A stretch of DNA of 64,000 nt from JAHQVI01 sp963749875 (GTDB lineage: Bacteria; Pseudomonadota; Alphaproteobacteria; Rhizobiales; Rhodomicrobiaceae), in contig CAVVOX010000008.1 in assembly GCA_963749875.1 (NCBI GenBank), forward strand, positions 1 through 64,000, in the 5' to 3' direction. A program made the position numbers and the translations under genes. Numbering within the stretch: position 1 is the stretch's first letter; the number at the start of each line of letters is the position of its first letter. Below, piece by piece: positions 51,298 to 59,811 of the stretch. The notes under the pieces are model-generated. The model was not told where the DNA came from. It made no database searches and saw only the letters and a list, made by a program, of their open reading frames with translations.

Positions 51298-52187
51298 ACA
51301 TGCGCGCCCTTGCGCTGGTGGCGGGGGTCTTCTTCGGAGATCTCGTCGGGATCGCTATCGAAAACGATGCGTTCCTCGCCCGAGAGCGCCACGAAACGCC
51401 GCCCGCGCGCCCGTCCGACGAGCGTCAGCCCTGCCTGACGCGCCAGCTCCACGCCGGCGGCGGTAAAGCCGGACCGCGACACGAGAATGGGAATGCCCAT
51501 CATCACCGTCTTGATTATCATTTCCGAGGTCAGCCGCCCGGTCGTATAGAGGATCTTGTCGGCGCCGTCCGTGCCCGTATCGACCATCCAGCCGGCGACC
51601 TTGTCCACCGCATTGTGCCGCCCGACATCCTCCATATAAACCAGCGGCTCGTCTGCCTTGCATAGCACAGTGCCGTGAATCGCACCGGCTCCCAGATAGA
51701 GCGAGGGCGTCACATTGATCTTGGCGGTAAGCTCATAGAGCCAGCTTGTCTTCAGCGGGGCGTCGATCGATTGCAGCGACCGCAATTCGAAGGCCTCCAT
51801 CACATTTTCGAAGACGGTGCCCTGCGCGCAGCCGGAGGTGCGGACCCGCTTTTTCAGCTTCTCCTCATAGTCGGTCGCGTGTTTCGTTCGCACCACCACG
51901 ACGTCGAGATCCTCATCGAAATCGACGGCGGTCACCGGATTGTCCGGGTCCAGCATGGCCTGGTTCGCCAGAAATCCGAGGGCGAGAAAGCGAGGGTGAT
52001 CGCCGATCGTCATCATGGTGACGACCTCGCGCGAATTGAGATAAAGCGTCAGCGGTTTCTCGTTGATCACGAACAGATCGGTCGCCTCGCCGTTCTGGTC
52101 GACGCCGCTCAGCGCCTTACAGAGCCCTTGATCGAGGTTGGGCGGCGGTATCAGATAATTGTTGGGGTCGTATGTGCGCTTTGCCAT
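51294..52187 (-). CDS. fdhD: formate dehydrogenase sulfurtransferase FdhD
   Basis: The ATG at 52187 (MAKRTYDPNNYLIPP) is chosen; an upstream frame to 52241 exists. The 297-residue product has FVINEKPLTLYLNSREVVTM, FLANQAMLDPDNPV, TSGCAQGTVFENVMEAF, YMEDVGRHNAVDKVAGWM and ILYTTGRLTSEMIIK. FdhD passes sulfur from the cysteine desulfurase to the Mo/W cofactor. The active loop keeps one cysteine (SGCAQG) where the E. coli protein has a CxxC. The mobA and moeA genes follow it directly, and the formate dehydrogenase genes lie nearby on the other strand. Confidence 0.95.
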   Translation of the reverse strand: MAKRTYDPNNYLIPPPNLDQGLCKALSGVDQNGEATDLFVINEKPLTLYLNSREVVTMMTIGDHPRFLALGFLANQAMLDPDNPVTAVDFDEDLDVVVVRTKHATDYEEKLKKRVRTSGCAQGTVFENVMEAFELRSLQSIDAPLKTSWLYELTAKINVTPSLYLGAGAIHGTVLCKADEPLVYMEDVGRHNAVDKVAGWMVDTGTDGADKILYTTGRLTSEMIIKTVMMGIPILVSRSGFTAAGVELARQAGLTLVGRARGRRFVALSGEERIVFDSDPDEISEEDPRHQRKGAHV

Positions 52188-52424
52188 AATGCCGTTTGTA
52201 ACGAAGCCGCAACGGATATACCAAGCGTTTTCGGTGCGCATAAAGATTGACGTTACGGAGCATGCTCCTATGGGCCCGCATCGTCAACGCGGATCGGTGG
52301 CGGCGTTTTCTCAAGGCTTGACGCAGCGCCGCGGCCTTTCGAACAAGGACTAAGCTGAAATCGCGGGTGACCCAGCGCATGTGGCGCACGGACGAACAAC
52401 GCCCGGACTGCATCAGGAGGAATG

Positions 52425-53598
52425 ATGGCTCAGGTCACGAAAGAGATGGTTTTGGAGCGGCTCTCCCGCGTCAAGGGGCCGGATCTTGAAGGCGATATCG
52501 TTTCGCTGAACCTCGTCAGCGATGTGCTCATCGACGGCGGCAGGGTGATCTTCTCCATCAACGTGCCGGCAGAAAGGGCGAAGGAGCTGGAGCCTCTGCG
52601 CGAAGCGGCGGAGAAGGTGGTGAGCGGGCTCGAAGGCGTCTCGAAAGTGACCGTGGTGCTCACTGCCGAGCAGAAATCGGGCGCCGCCCCCGTTCGATCC
52701 GCGCCGAGATTGGATCAGGCTGGGGACGTTCCGCCGCCGATGCAGGCCCAGGCTGCCGCGCGCCCAGGCCAAAGCGCCGACACAGACCGCCGGCGTTCCC
52801 GGCATCCGCTCCATCATCGCGGTGGCCTCGGGCAAGGGCGGGGTCGGGAAATCGACGACCTCCGTCAATCTGGCGCTGGGGCTACAGGCGCACGGCCTGA
52901 GCGTCGGCATTCTGGACGCCGATATTTACGGCCCGTCCATGCCTCGCCTGCTTGGTATATCGAGCAAGCCGACGGCCGAGGGACGCATTCTCTCTCCCCT
53001 TGAGGGCTACGGGCTGAAGGTCATGTCGATGGGCTTTCTGGTCGAGGAAGACGCCCCGATGATCTGGCGTGGTCCGATGGTCATTTCCGCGCTGACGCAA
53101 ATGTTGCGCGAAGTGGCCTGGGGCGAGCTCGACGTGCTTGTGGTCGACATGCCGCCGGGCACGGGCGACGCCCAGCTGACAATGGCGCAGCAGGTGCCGC
53201 TTGCAGGGGCCGTCATCGTCTCCACCCCGCAGGACATTGCACTCGTGGATGCCCGCAAGGGGCTCAACATGTTCCGCAAGGTCAATGTGCCGATCCTCGG
53301 GATTATCGAGAATATGAGCTATTTCCTTTGCCCGAACTGCGGCGCGCGCGCCGATATTTTCGGGCATGGCGGGGCTCGCGAAGAGGCAACGCGCCTTGGC
53401 GTGCCGTTCCTCGGCGAAGTGCCGCTGCACATGGATATTCGCCGGCATTCCGATGGCGGCACGCCGATCGTCGTCTCCGATCCGGACAGCGCCCATGCCG
53501 CGACCTATAAGCAAATCGCCGGCGGGGTCATCGAGCGGCTGGCGGCGGAGCGTGGGGAAAGGGCCGCGAGCGCCCCGAAAATCATCATCGAGCAGTGA
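52425..53598 (+). CDS. mrp: Mrp/ApbC iron-sulfur carrier ATPase, one frameshift
   Basis: The first frame has the N-terminal MIP18-like domain (VLERLSRVKGPDLEGDIV, DGGRVIFSINVPAERAKEL). After a shift near 52770 the second frame gives GIRSIIAVASGKGGVGKSTT (deviant Walker A), ILDADIYGPSMPRLLG, DMPPGTGDAQLTMAQQVPL and YFLCPNCGARADIFGHGGAR with the CxxC that holds the cluster. It stores and transfers 4Fe-4S clusters in the cytoplasm. The gene has AGGAGG just before the ATG. It lies beside the formate dehydrogenase operon, whose subunits need many clusters. Confidence 0.92.
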
Positions 53599-53722
53599 AC
53601 CGCCCGCTCTCGGGGGCGGCCAGGGCTGCGGGCATGCTTGAACCAGCACACATTGCCAACTTAGAATTATTATGATTTAATTTTTTCCGTCAGGTGAAAT
53701 GGCTTTCTATTAAGGAGCCCCG

Positions 53723-54325
53723 TTGGAAAGCACTGCCGCGAACAGAGCGATTTCGGAGGAAGATCGCCTGCGCGCCGAGATCTATAATTTTCTCGCCACC
53801 TATCTGACTGCAAAGCCGGATGCGGTGGGCGTGACCGCGGCAAGCGCTCTTTCTGGCGATGACACTGAATTTGGAAGCGCCTTTTCCGCCCTTGCCCGCA
53901 TTGCCGCGGAAACAAGCGAGGAAGAAGTTGGCGACGAATATGACGCGCTCTTCATCGGCTTGGCGCGCGGCGAGCTTCTGCCCTATGCCTCCTATTATCT
54001 GACCGGATTCCTGAACGAAAAGCCGCTTGCGAAGCTGCGCAACGACATGCAGCGGCTGGGCATCGGACGTCACGAGAATGTGAAAGACCCCGAAGACCAC
54101 ATCGGCGCGCTCATGGAGATGATGGGGGGGCTGATTTCAGGACGCTACGGCGAGCCTGCCTCGATCGAGGCGCAACGCGAGTTTTTCCTGACCCACATCG
54201 AGCCTTGGGCGGGGCATTTCTTTAAAGATCTGGAAGCCGCAAAGTCGAGCCATTTTTACAAGCCGATAGGCACGATTGGGCGCGTTTTTATGGAAATTGA
54301 GAAGAGCGCATTCGCAATGGAATAG
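53723..54325 (+). CDS. TorD-family chaperone of the formate dehydrogenase
   Basis: The start is TTG at 53723, with AAGGAG seven bases upstream; no ATG is available. The 200-residue helical product has LRAEIYNFLATYLTAKP at the N-terminus, EEEVGDEYDALFIGLARGEL and LPYASYYLTGFLNEKPLAKL, then DPEDHIGALMEMMGGLI and FFLTHIEPWAGHFF. The pattern Y..LF.......P..S.Y and E..DH is that of TorD/DmsD chaperones, which bind Tat signals of molybdoenzymes and protect them until the cofactor is inserted. It leads the fdh operon. Confidence 0.88.
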   Translation: MESTAANRAISEEDRLRAEIYNFLATYLTAKPDAVGVTAASALSGDDTEFGSAFSALARIAAETSEEEVGDEYDALFIGLARGELLPYASYYLTGFLNEKPLAKLRNDMQRLGIGRHENVKDPEDHIGALMEMMGGLISGRYGEPASIEAQREFFLTHIEPWAGHFFKDLEAAKSSHFYKPIGTIGRVFMEIEKSAFAME

Positions 54326-54439
54326 CGCGATTCTTATAGGATGCAGTCGTCTGCACCGCATCTGTCGAACAGTTGCTGTGGCCCTTCGAAAGGGAGGACG
54401 CTGCGCCGGTTCGTTTGTCGCAGAAGGGAGGAGACTAGC

Positions 54440-54640
54440 ATGACCAAACAGAGTGAGGAGAAGACCGCCGCAGGCCGGCGCGATTTTCTCAAGCTCGCGA
54501 CTGTCGGCACCGTATTGGGCGGCGCCGCCATCGCAGCAGGTGGTGCCGCGAAGGCCGCCGCCGCACCCGACAAGGCGGAAGGCAGCGGTTACCGCGAAAC
54601 CGATCACGTCAAGACCTACTACAAACTCGCGCGGTTCTAA
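54440..54640 (+). CDS. 66-residue Tat-signal microprotein of the fdh operon
   Basis: GGGAGGAG stands seven bases before the ATG at 54440. The product begins MTKQSEEKTAAGRRDFLKLA, a twin-arginine signal, then TVGTVLGGAAIAAGGAAKAA. Only about 25 residues follow (DKAEGSGYRETDHVKTYYKL). Small Tat peptides of this type usually stand before fdhA in proteobacterial formate dehydrogenase operons; their task is not settled. The mature tail is short and polar and may contact the alpha subunit. Confidence 0.85.
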   Translation: MTKQSEEKTAAGRRDFLKLATVGTVLGGAAIAAGGAAKAAAAPDKAEGSGYRETDHVKTYYKLARF

Positions 54641-54780
54641 GCGCTTGTGCTGACGCCGTCATTGCTTCTGTCTGTGAGCGCGCAACGCATGTTGTGCCGC
54701 GCGGATGCAGGCAAAGGGCGCGCGAAGGCTTTTGAAAGAATGCGCTCCGTTGGATAAGAGCGCTCAATGGGAGAACGTCA

Positions 54781-57676
54781 ATGCTCAGGAAGAAGGTAGG
54801 TGGGGTAGCGAGAGGCCCCCGTCTGTCGTCAAGCCTCGCAGCTATTTCGCAATCCGCCGTGAACCGGCGCGATTTTCTCAAGAATTCGGGATTGACCGTC
54901 GGCGGACTTGCCGCCATAGGCGCGCTCAACACCGGCACAGCGACCAAGGCTGTCGCTGCGTCCGCGGGCAAGGATAAGGTCGATATCGTGAAATCTGTCT
55001 GCACCCATTGCTCCGTCGGCTGTACGGTGCTGGCAGAAGTGTCCACGGGTGTGTGGATCGGTCAGGAGCCGGGGTTCAATTCGCCGTTCAACCTTGGAGC
55101 CCATTGCGCCAAGGGCGCCTCGGTCCGCGAGCATGCCCATGGCGAGCGCCGCCTGAAATATCCGACGAAATTGGTTGGAGGCAAATGGCAGCGGATTTCC
55201 TGGGATGACGCCATCAACGAAATCGGCGATCAGATGCTGAAGATCCGCGAGGAGTTCGGAGCCGGATTCGGTCTACTGGCTCGGATCTGCCAAACACAGC
55301 AACGAACAGGCTTATCTGGTTCGCAAGTTCGCCGCCTATTGGGGCTCGAACAACGTCGATCACCAGGCCCGTATCTGTCACTCGACCACGGTCGCAGGTG
55401 TTGCCAACACCTGGGGCTATGGTGCGATGACGAACTCGTATAACGACATCCACAACTCCAAAGCTATTTTCCTTATCGGCGGCAATCCGGCGGAGGCGCA
55501 CCCCGTCTCACTGTTGCATCTGTTGAAGGCCAAGGAGCAGAACAACGCGCCGCTGATCGTTTGCGATCCGCGCTTTACCCGCACGGCCGCTCACGCGGAC
55601 GAATATGTACGGTTACGTCCGGGTACTGACGTCGCTCTGGTCTGGGGTCTTCTCTGGCACATCTTCGAGAATAGCTGGGAAGACAGGGAGTTCATCCGCC
55701 AGCGGGTCTGGGGCATGGACCAGATCAGGACCGAGGTGGCCAACTGGACGCCCGAAGAGGTCGAGCGCGTAACCGGCGTGCCGGGCTCTCAGCTCAAGCG
55801 GGTGGCCCGCACCATAGCCCAGAACCGTCCGGGTACGGTGATCTGGTGCATGGGCGGTACACAGCACACGATCGGTAACAACAACACGCGCGCCTACTGC
55901 ATCCTCCAGCTTGCGCTCGGCAATATGGGCAAGGCCGGAGGCGGCACGAACATCTTCCGCGGCCATGACAATGTGCAGGGCGCAACGGATCTTGGCGTGT
56001 TGTCACATACGCTGCCGGGCTATTACGGCCTGTCGGCGGGAGCCTGGGCTCACTGGGCGCGCGTTTGGGAGACCGATCTGGACTGGCTCAAGGGCCGCTT
56101 TGCCACGATCAAGGGTGCGGACGGCAAGAACAAGCCGCTCATGAACGAGGCCGGCATTCCGGTGTCGCGCTGGATCGACGGTGTTCTGGAAGATCCCGAG
56201 AACATGGATCAGCCCGCCAAAGTGCGCGGCATGGTGTTATGGGGCCACGCGCCGAACTCACAGACGCGCGGGCCGGAAATGAAAGATGCGATGGAGAAGC
56301 TCGACCTTCTGGTCGTGATCGATCCATATCCGACTGTTTCCGCCGTGATGCACGACCGGACGGACGGCGTTTATCTGCTGCCGGCCTCGACGCAGTTCGA
56401 GACCTACGGCTCGGTGACGGCGTCCAATCGCTCCTTCCAGTGGCGCGACAAGGTCGTGGAGCCGCTCTTTGAGTCACTCCCCGACCAAACCATCGCCTAT
56501 AAGTTCGCCAAGAAGCTCGGATTTGCCGACGAGATGTTCAAGAACATCAAGGTCGAAAATGACGAGCCGCTGGTCGAAGACGTAACGCGCGAGTTCAACA
56601 GGGGCATGTGGACGATCGGCTATACCGGCCAGTCGCCGGAGCGCCTTCGGGCCCATATGCAGAACCAGCACACCTTCGACAGGACGACCTTGCAGGCTAT
56701 CGGTGGCCCGGTGGATGGCGAATATTACGGCTTGCCGTGGCCATCCTGGGGAACAGCGGAAATGAAGCATCCGGGAACCCCGATCCTTTACGATCCGTCC
56801 AAGCCGGTGGCCGAAGGCGGTCTGACATTCCGTGCACGCTTCGGCGTGGAGCGGAATGGCCAGAACCTGCTTGCCGAGGGCTCCTGGTCGGTCGGTTCGG
56901 GGATCGAGGACGGCTATCCCGAGTTCACCATGGCCATGCTCAAGAAGCTTGGCTGGGATGGCGATCTCACGGATGACGAACGCGCGACCATCGAGAAAAT
57001 CGCTGGCGACAAGACCAACTGGAAGACCGACCTGTCGGGCGGCATCCAGCGTGTCGCCATCAAGCATGGCTGCGCACCTTTCGGCAACGCCAAGGCCAGG
57101 GCGGTGGTGTGGACCTTCCCGGATCCCATACCGCTGCATCGCGAGCCGCTCTACACGCCGCGCCGCGACCTGCTCGACAAATACGCCACCTACGAAGACC
57201 GGAAGTTCTATCGTCTGCCGACGGCTTATGCCTCGATCCAGAAGCAGGACTTCACCAAGGACTTCCCGATGATCCTCACCTCCGGCCGTCTGGTCGAATA
57301 TGAGGGCGGCGGGGACGAGACGCGGTCGAACCCGTGGCTGGCCGAATTACAGCAGGACATGTTCGTCGAGATCAATCCATCGGACGCCAATGATCTTGGC
57401 ATCCGCAATGGCGAACAGGTCTGGGTGCATGGGCCCAATGGCGGCAAGGTCAAGGTCATGGCCATGACCACCGACCGGGTCGGCAAAGGCGTCGCCTTCA
57501 TGCCGTTCCACTTCGGCGGTCATTTCCAGGGCAAGGATCTGCGCTCGAAATATCCGCAAGGCGCAGACCCGTATGTGCTCGGTGAGGCGAGCAACACGGC
57601 GCAGACCTATGGCTATGACTCGGTCACCCAAATGCAAGAAACCAAAGCGACCTTGTGTCGTATCGAACGGGCATAG
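54781..57676 (+). CDS. fdhA: formate dehydrogenase catalytic (alpha) subunit, Cys type, one frameshift
   Basis: The ATG at 54781 opens a Tat signal (VNRRDFLKNSGLTVGGLAAI). A 4Fe-4S site follows, VCTHCSVGCTVLAEV with a later GAHCAKGASVR. A single extra G near 55262 shifts the frame; corrected, it reads YWLGSAKHSNEQAYLVRKFA and DHQARICHSTTVAGVANTWG. The Cys in ARICHSTTV replaces the Sec of E. coli FdnG. The second frame holds IFLIGGNPAEAHPVSLLHLL, NIFRGHDNVQGATDLGVLSH and a C-terminal domain with ILTSGRLVEYEGGGDETRSN. The enzyme is periplasmic and oxidises formate to CO2 with bis-MGD, here probably tungsten or molybdenum. Confidence 0.95.
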
Positions 57677-57690
57677 GGAGGAATTTTGCT

Positions 57691-58287
57691 ATGGCTCGAA
57701 TGAAGTTCCTTTGTGATGCCGAGCGTTGCATCGAATGCAATGCCTGTGTCACCGCTTGTAAGAATGAGAACGAAGTGCCGTGGGGTGTGAACCGCCGCCG
57801 CGTGGTCACGATCAATGACGGCAAGCCGGGCGAGCGGTCCATCTCGGTCGCCTGCATGCACTGCTCGGACGCACCCTGCCGAGCCGTGTGCCCGGTGGAT
57901 GTCTTTTACGAGACCGCAGAAGGCGTCGTGCTGCACTCCAAGGATCTGTGCATCGGCTGCGGCTATTGCTTCTATGCGTGTCCGTTCGGCGCGCCGCAAT
58001 TCCCGCAGGCATCCAATTTCGGCTCTCGCGGCAAGATGGACAAATGCACCTTCTGCGCCGGTGGCCCGGAAGAGGATATGTCACAGGCGGAGTTCCAGAA
58101 ATACGGACGCAACCGTCTGGCGGAGGGCAAACTGCCGCTCTGCGCCGAGATGTGCTCGACCAAGGCGCTTCTTGCCGGTGACGGCGACGTCGTTTCCGCG
58201 GTCTACCGCGAGCGTGTCGTGGCGCGCGGCTTCGGCGCCGGCGCCTGGGGCTGGGGAACGGCCTACGGGACGAAGACGTCGCTCTAA
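57691..58287 (+). CDS. fdhB: formate dehydrogenase iron-sulfur (beta) subunit
   Basis: The ATG at 57691 (MARMKFLCDAERCIECNACV) follows GGGAGG; 14 bases separate it from fdhA. The 198-residue product carries ferredoxin-type motifs CIECNACVTACKNEN, CMHCSDAPCRAVCPVDVF and CIGCGYCFYACPFGAPQFP, plus MDKCTFCAGG and LCAEMCSTKALLAG. These ligate four 4Fe-4S clusters that take electrons from the alpha subunit to cytochrome b. There is no C-terminal membrane anchor as in FdnH, so it may be held by the gamma subunit alone. Confidence 0.95.
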   Translation: MARMKFLCDAERCIECNACVTACKNENEVPWGVNRRRVVTINDGKPGERSISVACMHCSDAPCRAVCPVDVFYETAEGVVLHSKDLCIGCGYCFYACPFGAPQFPQASNFGSRGKMDKCTFCAGGPEEDMSQAEFQKYGRNRLAEGKLPLCAEMCSTKALLAGDGDVVSAVYRERVVARGFGAGAWGWGTAYGTKTSL

Positions 58288-58340
58288 GCCGGTAAGGCAT
58301 CAAAGAAGCAAGGGCGGCCGGCAATCGGCTGCCCCGTTTC

Positions 58341-58392
58341 CCTAGATCAGCCCCCGTTCAAGTGGAAACACTGGAACAAGGTTAAGTTGATC
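58341..58392. repeat. palindromic repeat family A, second copy
   Basis: CCTAGATCAGCCCCCGTTCA, AGTGGAAACACT and GGAACAAGGTTAAGTTGATC align base for base with the complement of 22802-22851 at most positions, including the asymmetric CTTAACC on one arm only. The arms are less well paired than in the other copy. Confidence 0.65.
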
Positions 58393-58444
58393 GATATCGA
58401 TAAGTGAGCGCAAATGTCCGCGTCCACTTGGATACGCGTTGCGC

Positions 58445-58550
58445 TAGGGCATCGGACCGAAAAGTGGCATCCACTTTTCGGGTAAATCCGATGCCAAAAC
58501 AGACAGTTAGAGTGGCGCTTCCGATTCCGATTATGAATCCGCCACTCTAG
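58445..58550. repeat. palindromic repeat family B, second copy
   Basis: GGGCATCGGACCGAAAAGTG, GCATCCACTTTTCGGGTAA and ATCCGATGCCAAAACAGACA repeat the sequence at 49301-49380 in the opposite direction, followed by AGTTAGAGTGGCGCTTC and a further inverted part GGATTCATAATCGGAATCGG (complement strand). Confidence 0.7.
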
Positions 58551-58620
58551 AGTTCGCAAAAGCATTCAATGCGCCCGCGCCAGCGTCGACGAGCTGTGTG
58601 CGGCCGCGCTGGAGGGCAAG

Positions 58621-59811
58621 ATGATCAAAGCGAAGCATAAGGCTTCCGGACAAAACAAAAACGCCGGGAAGGCGACCGTCGACCCGGCCGGTGCGAGCGT
58701 TGTGGGCGCGAGAGGCACGCAGATCCTGGCGATAATTTGCGCGTTGTTTTTCGCCGCCATTCTCATCTCCTCCGCTCCGGGGGCGATGGCCCAGGTCAAC
58801 GGACAGGATAAGCCGGTGGCCGGGGCGGTTCCCGGCAACACCACGGATGGTGCTTCTTCGGATTCCGAGCTTTGGCGGGAAATCCGGCATGGTCTCCAGG
58901 GCACCGTGTCTGGGCCGAACAAACAAAGCGGCGTGATGATCCAGTCTCAAGGGCACTATTGGGAAGAGACGCGCAATGGTCCGTTGCTCATGTTTTCGGC
59001 CTGGGCAATTCTGGGCATGATCTTCCTGCTATCGGTGTTCTTCGTGATCAGGGGGCGCATTCGGATCGAGCATGGGCCATCCGGAAGAACGATAACGCGT
59101 TTTTCCGGGCTTGAGCGGGCCGCGCACTGGCTGATTGCATCCAGCTTCATCGTTCTGGCGCTGACCGGATTGAACCTCCTGTTCGGGCGCACGCTCCTGA
59201 TCCCCGCCATCGGCAAGGAAGCGTTCGCGGGGATGACGATCTACGGCAAGATCATCCATAATTATGTGGCCTTTGCCTTCATGATCGGTCTGGCGCTGGT
59301 TGCGATCCTTTGGGTCCTCCGGAATCTTCCCGATCGCCATGACATTGTCTGGTTGCTGAGGGGCGGCGGCTTTTTGGGCGGCGGGCATCCGAAGGCGCGC
59401 AAATTCAACGCGGGCCAGAAGATCCTCTTCTGGCTGGTCATCCTTTGCGGCGTTTCGATCTCACTGTCCGGCTGGGCGCTGCTCAACCCGTTTCAGACGG
59501 CGATGTTCGGCGACACGTTCACAGTTCTCAATTCCTGGTTCGGAACCGACCTGCAGGCCAATCTGGCGCCGATCCAGGAGCAGCAATATCAGTCTCTTTG
59601 GCACACGATCATGGCGGTCTTCTTGATCGTCGTCATTCTCGGCCACATCTATATCGGCACGGTCGGGATGGAGGGCGCTCTCTCCGCCATGACCAGTGGC
59701 GAGGTGGATGCCCAATGGGCGAAAGAACACCATTCGCTGTGGGTCGAGGAGCTGGAAGCGAAGGGCGAGCGTAGCGCCGCAGATGACGGAAAGCTTCAAC
59801 CGGCTGAATGA
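58621..59811 (+). CDS. fdhC: formate dehydrogenase cytochrome b (gamma) subunit
   Basis: The 396-residue product has a hydrophobic N-terminal segment (ILAIICALFFAAILISSAPG) and a periplasmic stretch. The FdnI-type core is a transmembrane bundle with RFSGLERAAHWLIASSFIVL, YGKIIHNYVAFAFMIGLALV, QKILFWLVILCGVSISLSGW and LWHTIMAVFLIVVILGHIYI. Histidines in ERAAHW, IIHNY, LWHT and LGHIY are candidate haem ligands. It anchors the enzyme and passes electrons to quinone. The gene follows the repeat-filled gap after fdhB. Confidence 0.93.
   Translation: MIKAKHKASGQNKNAGKATVDPAGASVVGARGTQILAIICALFFAAILISSAPGAMAQVNGQDKPVAGAVPGNTTDGASSDSELWREIRHGLQGTVSGPNKQSGVMIQSQGHYWEETRNGPLLMFSAWAILGMIFLLSVFFVIRGRIRIEHGPSGRTITRFSGLERAAHWLIASSFIVLALTGLNLLFGRTLLIPAIGKEAFAGMTIYGKIIHNYVAFAFMIGLALVAILWVLRNLPDRHDIVWLLRGGGFLGGGHPKARKFNAGQKILFWLVILCGVSISLSGWALLNPFQTAMFGDTFTVLNSWFGTDLQANLAPIQEQQYQSLWHTIMAVFLIVVILGHIYIGTVGMEGALSAMTSGEVDAQWAKEHHSLWVEELEAKGERSAADDGKLQPAE

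Larger units (their letters stand above)
58288..58620. other. fdhB-fdhC gap filled by two palindromic repeats
   Basis: The 332 bases between fdhB and fdhC contain no gene. They hold a family A palindrome (58341-58392, inverted relative to 22802-22851) and a family B palindrome (58445-58550, inverted relative to 49301-49380). GCGTCCACTTGGATACGCG lies between them. The repeats would form strong hairpins inside the fdh transcript. Confidence 0.7.
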
